Shown here in pieces: positions 53,102 to 64,000 of a stretch of 64,000 bases of DNA; within the stretch, counting starts at the first letter, position 1, and each line of letters opens with the position of its first letter. The notes below the pieces were generated by a model that saw nothing but the letters and a program-made list of their open reading frames with translations, did no database searches and had not been told where the DNA came from. A program made the position numbers and the translations under genes. Origin of the DNA: Holophagae bacterium (GTDB taxonomy: Bacteria > Acidobacteriota > Holophagae > Acanthopleuribacterales > Acanthopleuribacteraceae); assembly GCA_030429565.1 (NCBI GenBank), contig JAUIFE010000008.1, positions 186,001-250,000 on the forward strand, in the 5' to 3' direction.

Positions 53102-56100
53102 TTAAGTGCGGCGGTCGGGATCGGGCAAGGCGTTGCGGTCGAGTTTGCCGCTGGGGGTGCGCGGCAAGGCGGGCAGGCGCACGAACCAATGGGGCACCAT
53201 GAATTTGGGCAGGCGTTCGGTCATCCAAATGCGCCACTGTTTGGCCATATTGGGATCTTTGTTGGCCGAGACGACGTAAGCGGCAATGTGGGCCGTTTCG
53301 TCTTTGACGAACTGGCGCACGGCGCAGGCGGCGACATCGGGATGTTCGCCCAGCACCGCCTCAATGTCGTCGACTTCCACGCGGTAACCTTCAATATTGA
53401 TTTGGTGATCCAAGCGGCCGAGGAAGCGCAAACGGCCGCGCATGTCGAAACGCGCCAAATCGCCGGTGCGGTACATACGCGAACCTGGTGTACCCGCGAA
53501 CGGATCGGGTAAGAATTGGCGTGCAGTGAGCGCGGGCCGCTCCCAATAGCCACGCGCCAAGATCTCGCCGCCGAGGTAGAGTTCCCCTGGCACGCCAATT
53601 GGTGCGAGTTGCATGTGTTCGTCAAGCACGTAGGTGCGGGCGTCGACAATCGGTGTTCCCACCGGCGGCAGGACCGGCCAGGCGTTGGGACTGCCCTTGA
53701 GTGTGAGTTCGCAGGCGACGTGGGTTTCGGTGGGGCCGTATTGGTTAATCAAGCGTGACGCGGGATGGGCTTGGAAAAAGCGCGTCAGTGCGGGCGTGAT
53801 GTGCAACGGCTCGCCCGCGCAAACCACTTCGCGCAGGTCGGCCAAACAGCGCTCGCCGATTTGGAAACACTCGGCCAAGTTCTGCAAAGTGGTGAAAGGC
53901 ACAAACAGACGTTCGATTTGATTGGCACGCAGGTGTTCAATGAGGGCGCGTGGCTCTTTGCGGGTTTCCTCATCGACAATCACCAGGGTGCCGGCGGCCC
54001 CCCAGGTACTAAAAATTTCTTGGAACGAGACGTCGAAGGACAGCGATGCAAATTGCAAGGTGCGCGGTGCCGACAAGGAATGCGCAATTTGGTGGCGAAT
54101 CAAATTGGACAAGGCGTCGTGGGTCATGGTGACGCCCTTGGGATTTCCACTGACGCCCGAGGTGAACATGATGTAGGCGGCGTAACTGGGGTGGATGGTG
54201 GTTTCCAAGGGCACGGGGTCACCGGTTTCCTGCAGCTCGTGTTCACTGTTGAGGGTGAGTGTAATCGCGTCGGGTGTTACCAACTGCGGATGGTAATCGT
54301 GGTTGGTAATAATGACGGCGGGGTCGGTGATGGCGAGCATGTCCATTAAACGCGCACGCGGCCACTCGGGATCAAGCGGCACGTAGGCGGCGCCCGCTTT
54401 TAGGGTTGCGAGCAAGGTGACCAACTGGAAGGCGTCGCGTTTGAGGCACAGCGCCACGGGGCGTGCTTGGTCGGCGCCGAAATCCAGCAGGCGACGCGCC
54501 AAGGCATTCGAAAGTTCCTGCAGCCGCGCGTAATTTAAGACGTTGCGACCGTCTTGTACAGCGGCGACGTGGGGGCGCTCGGCGGCGGTACGGGCGACCA
54601 TATCGGTGACGCGCACGCCGGCGGCTTCGCGCGTCGCGAGCCACTCGGGAACGGGCGCGTTGACCGCTTGCCAACCGTGCAAAAGCAGGCGTTTTTCCGG
54701 CAAACCCAGCAGGGGAATATGGGCGATGGGTTGGGCGGGATCCTCGGCGGCGGCGTCCAGCAGGAGCAGCAACCGCTCGGCCAAACGCGCGGCAGTGACG
54801 GCTTCAAACAGATCCTTGTTGTACATCATGGCGAATTGGTAACCGGCGGCGTCGTGGCGTACCTCAAGGCCGAGATCGTGAACGGCGTTGACGGTTTTTT
54901 GGTACTCGGGTACCAGGGTGAGCCCAAAAATTTCGGGTAAGGGGCGGCTTTCCTGGTAGTGAAAAGTGACTTGAAACAAAGGGGCGATGCGATGGGAGGC
55001 GGCGCCGCCGAGCGTTTCTTCCAACCAGCACAGGCTGGGCCTCGCGTGTTGCGCTACCGCTTCGAGGGTGGTTTGAACCTGCTTGACCACGGTGCTGAAA
55101 CTGGGGTTGGCGCGCAGGTCGACTGGGAACGGGTAGCGATTGCTGTAGGGGCCGAGCAAGCCGCCGGGGATCGGCAGGTTGACACCCGACTCGACGCCAA
55201 TCAGCAAACGTGGATCGGTGCGATGGCGTTTGAGTAAAACGGCGAAGGCGGCGAGTAAAAATTCGTAATGGCTGCATCCTAAGGTCTTGAGGCAAGGCTC
55301 GATTTTGGCGAGCAGGCTGTTGTCACAACTGAAGCGGTGGAAACCGGCTTGGTGGGTTGGTTCGTTGCCGCGACGGCGGTCGACGGGCAGGGTGATCACG
55401 CGCGGGTAGCCGGCGAGCAAGTTGCGCCAAAAGTCCAGGTCACCGCGCAAATCGGGTGAACGTTCGTATTCGGTTTGGATCGGCAAGATATCGGCGACCT
55501 GTAAAACGGGTTTCTCGCTGGGACCCTTTTCGCGGTTGTCGCTCATTTCGTTGCGCAAGGCCCCGAAAAAGTCGTAAATCATTTGACTCTGGCTCTGGCG
55601 ATCCACGGCAATGCGGTGCGCGGCCAGGGCGGCCATCCACTGATGGTTGTCGAGGCGTAACAAAAGCGCGCGGAACGGCAGGTCGTGGGTGGGGTCGTAG
55701 GCATGGCGAAACCAGGAGCGGAATTCGTCGCGGGTTTCGCGTTTGCGCATGGCTGCAGGTGAGGCGCGCAAGTCCTGAAAATGGATCGAGACGGCGCTCT
55801 GTTTAAAGGGGTCGGCGACGGGACCGCGCGGGGTATCGGGAAACAAGGTGCGCAGAATGTCGTGCTGTTCGAGCAGGCGTTTGACGGCAATGCGAAAGGC
55901 GTTGACGTCGAGCGCGCCGTGGATTTGGAACACCAACGGCGTGAAGCCCTGAGTGTAACGGCGCCCTTCCATGGCCTGATGCCACCACACGCGCTGTTGG
56001 CGGGTTAGCGGGGTATTGCGCTGTCTCGGCGCGAGGGGGATTGGTGTCAGTTTGACGCGGCGACCGGGGAAGTAGTCGGGCATCGCCCGCGCCAAGCAAA

Positions 56101-56248
56101 TCAGGCGGTCGGCTAAATCGGCAATGGCCTGAATATCGCCCGCGTCAAGCCGTTGCTCGGGGTCGTCGAAGAGGATGCGGCGGTCGCACACGGACAGGGT
56201 AACCCCATTGGCGCGGCACCGTTCCAAAAGTGACATCAGGTCCGACAT
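53102..56248 (-). CDS. Stand-alone NRPS condensation-adenylation protein
   Basis: A 1048-residue protein. Residues 1-55 look like a TubC-type N-terminal docking domain. A condensation domain (about 70-490) has HRIAVDR where HHxxxDG is expected, so the catalytic second His is replaced by Arg. The adenylation domain (about 530-1045) is complete: FTSGVSGNPKG, NQYGPTETHV, YRTGDLARF and the final PRTPSGKLDRNAL with its catalytic Lys. There is no carrier or thioesterase domain. The docking domain implies a partner NRPS, and a carrier protein must be supplied in trans; neither is in the window. The amino acid activated cannot be read safely by eye. Confidence 0.9.
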   Translation of the reverse strand: MSDLMSLLERCRANGVTLSVCDRRILFDDPEQRLDAGDIQAIADLADRLICLARAMPDYFPGRRVKLTPIPLAPRQRNTPLTRQQRVWWHQAMEGRRYTQGFTPLVFQIHGALDVNAFRIAVKRLLEQHDILRTLFPDTPRGPVADPFKQSAVSIHFQDLRASPAAMRKRETRDEFRSWFRHAYDPTHDLPFRALLLRLDNHQWMAALAAHRIAVDRQSQSQMIYDFFGALRNEMSDNREKGPSEKPVLQVADILPIQTEYERSPDLRGDLDFWRNLLAGYPRVITLPVDRRRGNEPTHQAGFHRFSCDNSLLAKIEPCLKTLGCSHYEFLLAAFAVLLKRHRTDPRLLIGVESGVNLPIPGGLLGPYSNRYPFPVDLRANPSFSTVVKQVQTTLEAVAQHARPSLCWLEETLGGAASHRIAPLFQVTFHYQESRPLPEIFGLTLVPEYQKTVNAVHDLGLEVRHDAAGYQFAMMYNKDLFEAVTAARLAERLLLLLDAAAEDPAQPIAHIPLLGLPEKRLLLHGWQAVNAPVPEWLATREAAGVRVTDMVARTAAERPHVAAVQDGRNVLNYARLQELSNALARRLLDFGADQARPVALCLKRDAFQLVTLLATLKAGAAYVPLDPEWPRARLMDMLAITDPAVIITNHDYHPQLVTPDAITLTLNSEHELQETGDPVPLETTIHPSYAAYIMFTSGVSGNPKGVTMTHDALSNLIRHQIAHSLSAPRTLQFASLSFDVSFQEIFSTWGAAGTLVIVDEETRKEPRALIEHLRANQIERLFVPFTTLQNLAECFQIGERCLADLREVVCAGEPLHITPALTRFFQAHPASRLINQYGPTETHVACELTLKGSPNAWPVLPPVGTPIVDARTYVLDEHMQLAPIGVPGELYLGGEILARGYWERPALTARQFLPDPFAGTPGSRMYRTGDLARFDMRGRLRFLGRLDHQINIEGYRVEVDDIEAVLGEHPDVAACAVRQFVKDETAHIAAYVVSANKDPNMAKQWRIWMTERLPKFMVPHWFVRLPALPRTPSGKLDRNALPDPDRRT

Positions 56249-56447
56249 GGTACCCCTTCGTAGGCTTTACAAAACCAGTGGTGTTGGCGACTCGGGCGCA
56301 CACAGACGCGGACAACGACGGACGTTGCCGTTTGCGCAGTGCCACCAAGGTCGTGGTGACGGCCGGCCAAAACAGAATCCTTCGGCGAGGCCGATGTCGC
56401 GCGCGCTTCGGTTTTGAGAATTGGCTCTATTTTAGAGCAAGTGACGG

Positions 56448-56510
56448 AAAACGCAATCGCCGACAACCAATTCGTTTCCAGAAACAAACCGATGTTCCGC
56501 GGCGATTGCG
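56448..56510 (-). terminator. Inverted repeat after the sigma-54 activator gene
   Basis: CGCAATCGCCG and CGGCGATTGCG form a perfect 11-bp stem with a 37-base loop and TTTT on the minus-strand 3' side. A second small hairpin (GCTCTA/TAGAGC, 56424-56438) follows. Confidence 0.5.
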
Positions 56511-56538
56511 TCGGGGCCGTTGCACCCGACGGTGCCGG

Positions 56539-58086
<1,548 letters not shown>

Positions 58087-58226
58087 AAAATAACTCCTGT
58101 TGCGGTTAGTGGGACGGAGGCGTTTTGTCGCCGCAGAAGCAGTTCGCGACGGGTCTTGGCGGCGAATTCTTATTTTAGCGGAAAAATTGCGGGCTCGCGG
58201 CCTTTGACCTCGTCCCGAATCGCCGA

Positions 58227-61200
58227 TTAACGACTTTCGAGGTTCAGACGTTCCATGAAACTCATGACGTGGTCGACCTCGAATTGTTTGGCGTAGGGTT
58301 CCCACGCCGATTCAGGCAGGTTCACGGCCACTTTTTCAAGGTCGTCAATGCAAGCACACATGGCCAAATGTGCTTCGTGCAAATTGCGAGCGGTGTGGTA
58401 ATCCCTGGCGCGGGCGTAATGGTCTTGCCATACGCGGGTGGCCGCCATTAGCTTGTCATCCCAGTCAGGTGTTACGGAGACGGCCTCGCTTGGTGGTGCC
58501 GCGCTGACGGCTGTTTGCGTGACCGGCGTTGCGCCTGACGCCGGCGCGGCGATGGGAACGTTGATCAGCGTGTTTTCGAAGGCGCCGCCGCGACTTTCCA
58601 TTTGAAAAGCAGCGAGCGCTTCGTGCAGGGCGGCCGCGTCGGCAAAACGCTGTTCGGGCGAGAAAGCCAAAGCTTTCATAATGATCTGCGCCATCGGTAG
58701 GGGAACCTCGGGAACCTGTTCGGTCAGTTCGAGGACGGCGCCCTTTCGGATGTTGCCGATCAAACTGATTTCGTGCGAACCGGAGTAAGGCAGGCGGCCG
58801 GCCACGGTTTCGTACATCAAGACGCCGAACGAATAAATATCGGAGCGGAAGTCACCGCGGCGGTGGATGATTTGTTCGGGGGCGAGGTAGGCGAGGGTGC
58901 CCATCAAGCCGCCGCCTTGGGTCAGCGTTTGGTTGCTGCGATGGCGCGATAACCCAAAATCCATGAGTTTAATTTGTTCTGATTTGAGCCGGCCACTCGC
59001 CAGTGCGGCGATTTCACGCGAACTGGTGCGCCACGCCGGGCTTTGGAACATGGTTTCATGGGTGACGAACACGTTTTCGGCTTTGAGATCGCGATGCTGA
59101 ATACCTTGGCTGTGGATGTAATCGAGGGCCTTGGCGACGGCGGTGAAAATGTCGAGCGAGGTGCGCCAATTGATTTGTTTCTGTTCGGAAATGATGCGTT
59201 TAAGGGTGACCCCTTGCAACAAGGCCATGGCAATGAAGCCGCGTCCGTCGAATTCACCTGTTTCGTAAACCGGTACAATGTTGGGGTGCTGCAAAGATTT
59301 GAGAATGGCGGCTTCGCGTTGGAAACGCTTGCGAACCTCACGGTCCGCCGTGAGTTCGGCGGGGAAGGTTTTAAGCGCGACGATGCGGTTGCGCACCACG
59401 TCACGGGCGCGATAAACAACACCCATGCCGCCTTCGCCGACGATGCCGAGAATTTTGTAGGGGCCGATGAAGTGGGCGCGGTACCAGGCCGGCAAACCAC
59501 ATTCGAGCAGTGAAATTACGGCCAGGCCCAGCCCGAAACTGGCGACGGTGATTAATTGTTCGGCGCTGGAACGATGGGCGACGGCGAGACTGATCAGACC
59601 ATAAAGCGGTACCAGCACGGCGGCAAAGAGCCGGAACGGGGTGGAAAAAGGCGTGGTTTTACGGCGAATCAAGAGGCGGTAGCACAGGGCCAGGGTTCCT
59701 AAGAAAAGCAAGGCCTTGATAATTTCCAGCCAGGGCGTGAGAAACAACGGACTGAGGCGGATGCGGTAAGCCAGTTCATGTAATGGATCGCGCCATGCGG
59801 CCAAGGCTGCGATCTCGCTGCGGGTGCCGGGCAACACACCGGTTTGCGTTTGCCGGGTGCCGTCCGAAAAACGCACCTCGATGCGGTGGGGGCCGGGGTC
59901 GTTGGTGGCGAAATGGTGGTTCCGACTCAGCGTGGTCGTGTTGTGCGCGCCGCGCCACTGGTAGATTTGCTTGCTGCCGATTAAATGGCTCTCGCCGTTT
60001 TGGCGTTGGTTGAAGACGCGAATCTCGGCCCCGATGGCATCGCGGTTGGCGGGCGGCCCGGTGAGATGGACGGTAATACTGTGGCCGCGTTGAATTTGGT
60101 TTTTGTAAACCTTGAGGCGGTTTTGCGCCACACCGACGAGATCGAGATCGCCGTCATTGTCGAAATCGGCAGAGCTCACGAAGGCATAGGGTGGCTTGAC
60201 CAGCATCTGGGTCGCGACATCCTGCCAGCGACCGTCGGCGCCGCGCGTCAGCAGCATGTGGGTTTTGGTGGTGGAGCTCGTTAAGGAAATTTCAGGGTAG
60301 CCGTTGTGGTTGAGGTCGCCGAGGTCGACCAGAACCGGATAGTCGTCCGGTTTAAAGTCGATTTCGGGGAAGCTGTTGTGGACGGCTTCAAAAAAACCCT
60401 TGCCGTTGTTGGTCCAGGCTTCGAGATGCGTGCGTGCGGCGATGATGTCGAGATCACCGTCGCGGTCAAGGTCGACGAACAAGGTGGAGCCAAACCCAAA
60501 ACCCTGGGTATCGACCATGCCGACGGCATCGGCAATCGACGTAAATTGGAAGTTGCCGTCGTTGCGGTAGGCGATGAGCACGTCGCGGCTGAAACCGAGG
60601 TCGACGGCGTCGGCGTCGCCGTCGTTGTCGATATCAACCCAATTCAAAAAACCGGAGGTGGTGGTCTGCAACACGTCGCGGCGCATGCGGAAGCGGCCGT
60701 TGCGGTTCTCCAGAATGCGGTGGTCGATGCTGCTGTTGACCTGGTAAGCGAAGTAGAAGTCGAGATCACCGTCGTTGTCGAGATCGACGATTTGCTGGAC
60801 AAACGGCAGACAACGGGTTTCGTCACGCGACAAATCGCGCTGCAGCACACGCGGCCGCTCCGCGGCAAGCGACAGCACCGGGTTGAAGCCTGGCAGATTG
60901 CTGATCACGAGCCATTCGGGGCGATCACCGTCATATAGGCCGGCGGCGGCGACACTCGTGATCGCGCCTTGCGCGGGCGCCTCCCACAATTTGGTGGGCG
61001 TGGCAAAGAGGCCGAGTCCCTGATTGGCGTAACGCCACAGGGTTTGTTCGTCGGAATAAACCAGGTCGAGTTTGCCGGTGCCGGCGACGTCGGTAAACAC
61101 CAACTGATGATTGCTGGGGTTAAACGGCGGTAACTGCGAGATGTGGCTTTCCTCGAGCTTGGGCGGATTGGTGTCCGTGTTCTTGAAGATCTGCTCATTG

Positions 61201-62306
61201 GCAAGAATCCAAAGGTTGTCGCGTTGGTCATGTTCTATGGCGGCGGCGTGACCGATTCCTGGCAACACGATCTTCTTCCAGGTGTTTCCGTCAAAAAAGA
61301 GCATGACCCCGTTGCGCCCGATCGCGTAGCCGCCGCCGTCGGGTAACATGCAAATGTCGCGAATGCGGCCGCGTGCGGGCAAGTCGCGCCACAGGGTCCA
61401 GGTTCCCTCACTGTAGCGCGCAATCGCAGCTTCGGCGCAAAGCCAGAGCGCGCCGCGCTGGTCGAGGTCCATGCTGTGAAAGTAACGGTCTTCCAGTTCC
61501 CCCGGCATATCGAGCATCGTCCATTGACCGTCGCGGTACTCGGCTACCAAACCATTCGAGCCGGACGCAAAGCCGTGGTGGCGATTGCGCATTTCAACAT
61601 TCATAAAGTGTAGGGTTTGCGCTTCACTTTCGGGCATGGCGGCGACGCGTTGGTTGGGCGCGACCTGTGTCAAAAATGTTTGCGCCCCGTCGATCGTCAA
61701 AATGCGGCGGTTGTTGCCGACAATCATGATGGATTGATTGTCAAAAACGGCCATCGCCTGCGGCCAAATTCCGCTTTCGGGGATGGCTCGGCTGCGCCAT
61801 TGGCCGTGGTCGAGATACCAAAGTTCAAAACCGTCGCGGGCGTCACCGCCGGGCTCGTAAGGCGCGAAAGGAAGCACCCAGGGGCGGTCGTGCTCGTCGA
61901 TGTCGAGGACATAGGTCCGTTTGGTGACGACGGGAAAATCTTCGCGAATCGACCAGGTCCGGCCGTCGAAGTGGGCCAAACCGGCGCGCGTCAGGCCGGG
62001 GGCAACACCGCCTAGCCAGCCGCGACCGCGACTGTCAAACACCATCTGGGTTTTCCAGCCGGTGACATAGCTGGGCCCATACAAATACCAATCAGTGGGT
62101 TTTAACGGCGCCTGAGCTGCGAGCGGAACGGTGGCAAGGAACAGCAGCAGGATAACCGTGCGACACAAAAGGGGGGAGGAAGTGAACAAGGGAGTGGTAC
62201 TCCGACATACAAGGGCTGGACGGTGCTGAACGAGGCACACGCGAAAGAGAAAGCCACAAATCGACAATGACGATTTATTGCAAGGCTTTTGCCGGCTTTT
62301 GCGCAT
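58227..62306 (-). CDS. FG-GAP repeat receptor Ser/Thr kinase
   Basis: A very large protein (about 1359 residues from the ATG at 62306). A hydrophobic signal-like stretch ending LAAQA lies near residue 65, so the true start may be a later TTG or GTG. The outer part (about 70-840) has propeller-like repeats, then several calcium-type FG-GAP/VCBS motifs (DLDNDGDLDFYFAY, DIDNDGDADAVDLG, DLDRDGDLDIIAA) and an ASPIC/UnbV-like end. Membrane segments lie at about 850-940. The cytoplasmic kinase (about 949-1215) has GEGGMGVVYRARD, ALKTF, HRDLKAEN and DFGLSR. It is probably a receptor sensing an extracellular or periplasmic ligand. Confidence 0.85.
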   Translation of the reverse strand: MRKSRQKPCNKSSLSICGFLFRVCLVQHRPALVCRSTTPLFTSSPLLCRTVILLLFLATVPLAAQAPLKPTDWYLYGPSYVTGWKTQMVFDSRGRGWLGGVAPGLTRAGLAHFDGRTWSIREDFPVVTKRTYVLDIDEHDRPWVLPFAPYEPGGDARDGFELWYLDHGQWRSRAIPESGIWPQAMAVFDNQSIMIVGNNRRILTIDGAQTFLTQVAPNQRVAAMPESEAQTLHFMNVEMRNRHHGFASGSNGLVAEYRDGQWTMLDMPGELEDRYFHSMDLDQRGALWLCAEAAIARYSEGTWTLWRDLPARGRIRDICMLPDGGGYAIGRNGVMLFFDGNTWKKIVLPGIGHAAAIEHDQRDNLWILANEQIFKNTDTNPPKLEESHISQLPPFNPSNHQLVFTDVAGTGKLDLVYSDEQTLWRYANQGLGLFATPTKLWEAPAQGAITSVAAAGLYDGDRPEWLVISNLPGFNPVLSLAAERPRVLQRDLSRDETRCLPFVQQIVDLDNDGDLDFYFAYQVNSSIDHRILENRNGRFRMRRDVLQTTTSGFLNWVDIDNDGDADAVDLGFSRDVLIAYRNDGNFQFTSIADAVGMVDTQGFGFGSTLFVDLDRDGDLDIIAARTHLEAWTNNGKGFFEAVHNSFPEIDFKPDDYPVLVDLGDLNHNGYPEISLTSSTTKTHMLLTRGADGRWQDVATQMLVKPPYAFVSSADFDNDGDLDLVGVAQNRLKVYKNQIQRGHSITVHLTGPPANRDAIGAEIRVFNQRQNGESHLIGSKQIYQWRGAHNTTTLSRNHHFATNDPGPHRIEVRFSDGTRQTQTGVLPGTRSEIAALAAWRDPLHELAYRIRLSPLFLTPWLEIIKALLFLGTLALCYRLLIRRKTTPFSTPFRLFAAVLVPLYGLISLAVAHRSSAEQLITVASFGLGLAVISLLECGLPAWYRAHFIGPYKILGIVGEGGMGVVYRARDVVRNRIVALKTFPAELTADREVRKRFQREAAILKSLQHPNIVPVYETGEFDGRGFIAMALLQGVTLKRIISEQKQINWRTSLDIFTAVAKALDYIHSQGIQHRDLKAENVFVTHETMFQSPAWRTSSREIAALASGRLKSEQIKLMDFGLSRHRSNQTLTQGGGLMGTLAYLAPEQIIHRRGDFRSDIYSFGVLMYETVAGRLPYSGSHEISLIGNIRKGAVLELTEQVPEVPLPMAQIIMKALAFSPEQRFADAAALHEALAAFQMESRGGAFENTLINVPIAAPASGATPVTQTAVSAAPPSEAVSVTPDWDDKLMAATRVWQDHYARARDYHTARNLHEAHLAMCACIDDLEKVAVNLPESAWEPYAKQFEVDHVMSFMERLNLESR

Positions 62307-62417
62307 GCCGCACCGATCCGTGATCACACCCCGTTCATGCCTTCAGTGATTGCGGTCGCGTCGCGACGGCATTATGATGCATTTAAACCACAACAATTAG
62401 CAGAAAAGGAGGCGTGT

Positions 62418-63377
62418 ATGTTTTGCAGGGCCCGTTGGCGGTCAGCGTCTGGGTTACCCGTGGTGGCGAGGTTGGCGGGGATTTGTTTGGCGATGCTTTG
62501 CCTCGTCGCGGAGGCACGAGCACAAGGGGGGCTGCGTTATACGGTTCAAGTGATTGAATTTGAGAATCGCGCCGGTTACAGTGCGCAGTGGAACTTGGGC
62601 AATGCTTGGGAAGCGGTTCTCACCGAGCGGCTAAATCAATCCGGTCACTTTATCGTAATCGCTACGTCGGATATGCGCAACAGTGCAATGGCCGAACAGG
62701 ATTTGGCGCAATCGGGAAGAGTCGTCAGCGGCGACAAAACACCGCAAACCGGATTGATGACGCCGGCGCAAGTCATCGTAAAAGGCACCATCGACTCTTT
62801 TGAAGACGGTACTTCCGGCGAAGGCACCAAGGCGCGTTACAAAGGCATTGGTCTGAGTTTTAAAGGCGGGACTTCGGTTATTGCGGGCACGGTGTCGTTT
62901 GTCGATGTGACAACCGGGCAAGAGATTGCCTCACATCGCTTTGAAGAAAAAGTGAAAGAACGCGGTGTAAAGCTGTCGGTTGACGATATGGGTTTTTCGG
63001 GCGATGTCGATTCTTTCAAGAAAACACCCGCTGGTCGCGTGATGGCCAAGGCTTGTGATAATGTCATCGCATTCCTTAAAGAACAACTTCCTTCCGTGAT
63101 TTGGCGCGGCAAGGTGGTCAAGGCCTCGGGTGATCGCATCATCATTAACCGCGGTACCCGTGAAGGCGTCGCCGAGGGTGATGTCCTCAAAGTTGGCTAC
63201 ATGGAAGAGATTCGCGACCCCGATACGGGTGAGTTGTTGGATCTGGATCTGGTCACCAAGGGTTCCTTGCGGGTGGTGCGGGTCAAAGAAAAAATCAGTT
63301 ATTGCGAGCCTTTTGCGCCCGACGGCGGCAAGCGCTACCAGCCGAAGACGGGCCAGACGGTGTTTCACCGCAACTAG
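62418..63377 (+). CDS. CsgG-like exported protein
   Basis: A 319-residue protein with a signal peptide (cleavage probably after ARA, near residue 36). The mature part starts YTVQVIEFENRAG, the typical opening of CsgG/FlgO-type domains, and contains ASHRFEEKVKERG. The C-terminal ~100 residues form an SH3-like domain (IIINRGTREGVAEGDVLKV). CsgG proper forms the curli secretion channel, but it is a lipoprotein. This protein has no lipobox Cys, so a periplasmic assembly factor is more likely. The ATG at 62418 with AGGAGG upstream is chosen. It is divergent from the receptor kinase gene, 111 bases apart. Confidence 0.82.
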   Translation: MFCRARWRSASGLPVVARLAGICLAMLCLVAEARAQGGLRYTVQVIEFENRAGYSAQWNLGNAWEAVLTERLNQSGHFIVIATSDMRNSAMAEQDLAQSGRVVSGDKTPQTGLMTPAQVIVKGTIDSFEDGTSGEGTKARYKGIGLSFKGGTSVIAGTVSFVDVTTGQEIASHRFEEKVKERGVKLSVDDMGFSGDVDSFKKTPAGRVMAKACDNVIAFLKEQLPSVIWRGKVVKASGDRIIINRGTREGVAEGDVLKVGYMEEIRDPDTGELLDLDLVTKGSLRVVRVKEKISYCEPFAPDGGKRYQPKTGQTVFHRN

Positions 63378-63392
63378 GGGTCGGGAGGATCC

Positions 63393-64000
63393 ATGGAAGA
63401 CATCCGATTTTTGGCGTCGGAATATACCAGCGAGGGCGAATTTGCCCCGGCACGTTATCAGTACAAAGGTAGTGAGCGCGACGGTTGGTCGGTTTCCCGC
63501 AATAAGGAAGCGCTGTTGGCGCTGGGTCCGGGCTATGAGGCGGTACGTGTCGAGCGCTGCGGTGTTTGCTCCACCGACTTGGCGCGGCGTTTTTTGCCGT
63601 ATCCGTTGCCGCAGGTGATTGGCCACGAGATGACGGGATTCCACCACGGTCGCCGCGTCGTTGTTGAAATTAACGCGTCCCACAAAAGCCGCGGCCTCGA
63701 CAGCAACTGCCCGTTCTGTCGCGCGGGCCTCGATACCCAATGTCCCGAGCGTATTACCCTTGGAATAAATCAGTTGCCAGGTGGCTTTGGCTCCTGGGTG
63801 CTGGCGCCGAAAGGGGGGATTGTCGCCGTGCCTGAGGGGGTTGATCCTTTGGCGGCGGCCTTGGTTGAGCCCTTTGCGGCGGCCCTCCATGGTGTCAAAG
63901 CGGCGGCACCGCGCGACGGCGAAGTCGTCGCCGTTTTGGGGCCGCGCCGTTTGGGATTACTGACGATTGCGGCTTTGGCGGCTTGGCGCGTCCAGACCGG
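63393..64000 (+). CDS. Zinc-containing alcohol dehydrogenase (MDR), 3' end outside window
   Basis: The first 202 codons of a medium-chain dehydrogenase. The catalytic zinc site is CGVCSTDL and GHEMTG, and the structural-zinc lobe CPFCRAGLDTQC is present with one Cys fewer than usual in the visible part. EPFAAALHGV and the start of the Rossmann fold (VVAVLGPRRLGLL) follow, though GPRRLG replaces the usual Gly-rich GxGxxG. GGGAGG lies just before the ATG, 15 bases after the CsgG-like gene. It resembles threonine/sorbitol dehydrogenase-like oxidoreductases; the substrate is unknown. The gene is cut by the end of the window. Confidence 0.85.
   Translation, partial: MEDIRFLASEYTSEGEFAPARYQYKGSERDGWSVSRNKEALLALGPGYEAVRVERCGVCSTDLARRFLPYPLPQVIGHEMTGFHHGRRVVVEINASHKSRGLDSNCPFCRAGLDTQCPERITLGINQLPGGFGSWVLAPKGGIVAVPEGVDPLAAALVEPFAAALHGVKAAAPRDGEVVAVLGPRRLGLLTIAALAAWRVQT

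Overview
The window reads as chromosomal DNA of a moderately GC-rich Gram-negative bacterium (roughly 55-60 % GC by eye) with many Ser/Thr kinases, TPR and CHAT proteins, FG-GAP and Asp-box propellers and secondary-metabolite genes. That mix, with the housekeeping genes secA, murJ and cutA, suits an Acidobacteriota of the Acanthopleuribacter/Holophagae type. This placement is inference; a myxobacterium-like deltaproteobacterium is the main alternative. I saw no rRNA, tRNA or CRISPR array.

Layout. 0-7.4 kb: a receiver-Ser/Thr kinase, a small coiled-coil protein, an M23 peptidase, secA behind a hairpin-rich leader, and cutA. 7.4-15 kb, minus strand: an overlapping alpha/beta-hydrolase, GH3-type acyl-amido synthetase and glycosyltransferase operon, a DHH phosphoesterase, murJ and a secreted protein. 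15-27 kb: an island with an ECF-like sigma factor, a zinc-finger/TPR anti-sigma factor, a CHAT-protease lipoprotein gene flanked by two divergent copies of an unrecognised family, a HExxH metalloprotease and a membrane-anchored TAXI-type binding protein. Three copies of an imperfect palindrome lie in its intergenic gaps. 27-37 kb: a large Asp-box propeller protein, then a TPR protein, a PAAR/RHS polymorphic toxin and a possible immunity protein.

37-49 kb, almost all minus strand, is the most interesting part. It looks like an undescribed RiPP (ribosomally made, modified peptide) cluster. A 39-codon precursor gene (48920-49039) with a double-glycine motif and a near-terminal Cys is followed by two tandem proteins that join a PqqD-like N-terminus to a heme-oxygenase-like diiron oxidase fold. 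The first keeps the metal ligands and the second has lost most of them. DJ-1/PfpI, aldo/keto reductase and ABM-monooxygenase genes follow, then an NHLM-type exporter: a HlyD-like adaptor, an ABC transporter with an intact C39 peptidase, and a second ABC half with a degenerate C39-like domain. The C39 peptidase offers a route for cleavage after Gly-Gly and export of a nine-residue product.

49-53 kb is AT-richer and gene-poor, with two small proteins sharing a Tyr-His-x-Ser-Cys motif and a HEPN-like gene. 53-64 kb holds a C-A NRPS module without a carrier domain, a sigma-54 activator, a giant FG-GAP receptor kinase, a CsgG-like protein and the start of a zinc alcohol dehydrogenase cut by the window end.
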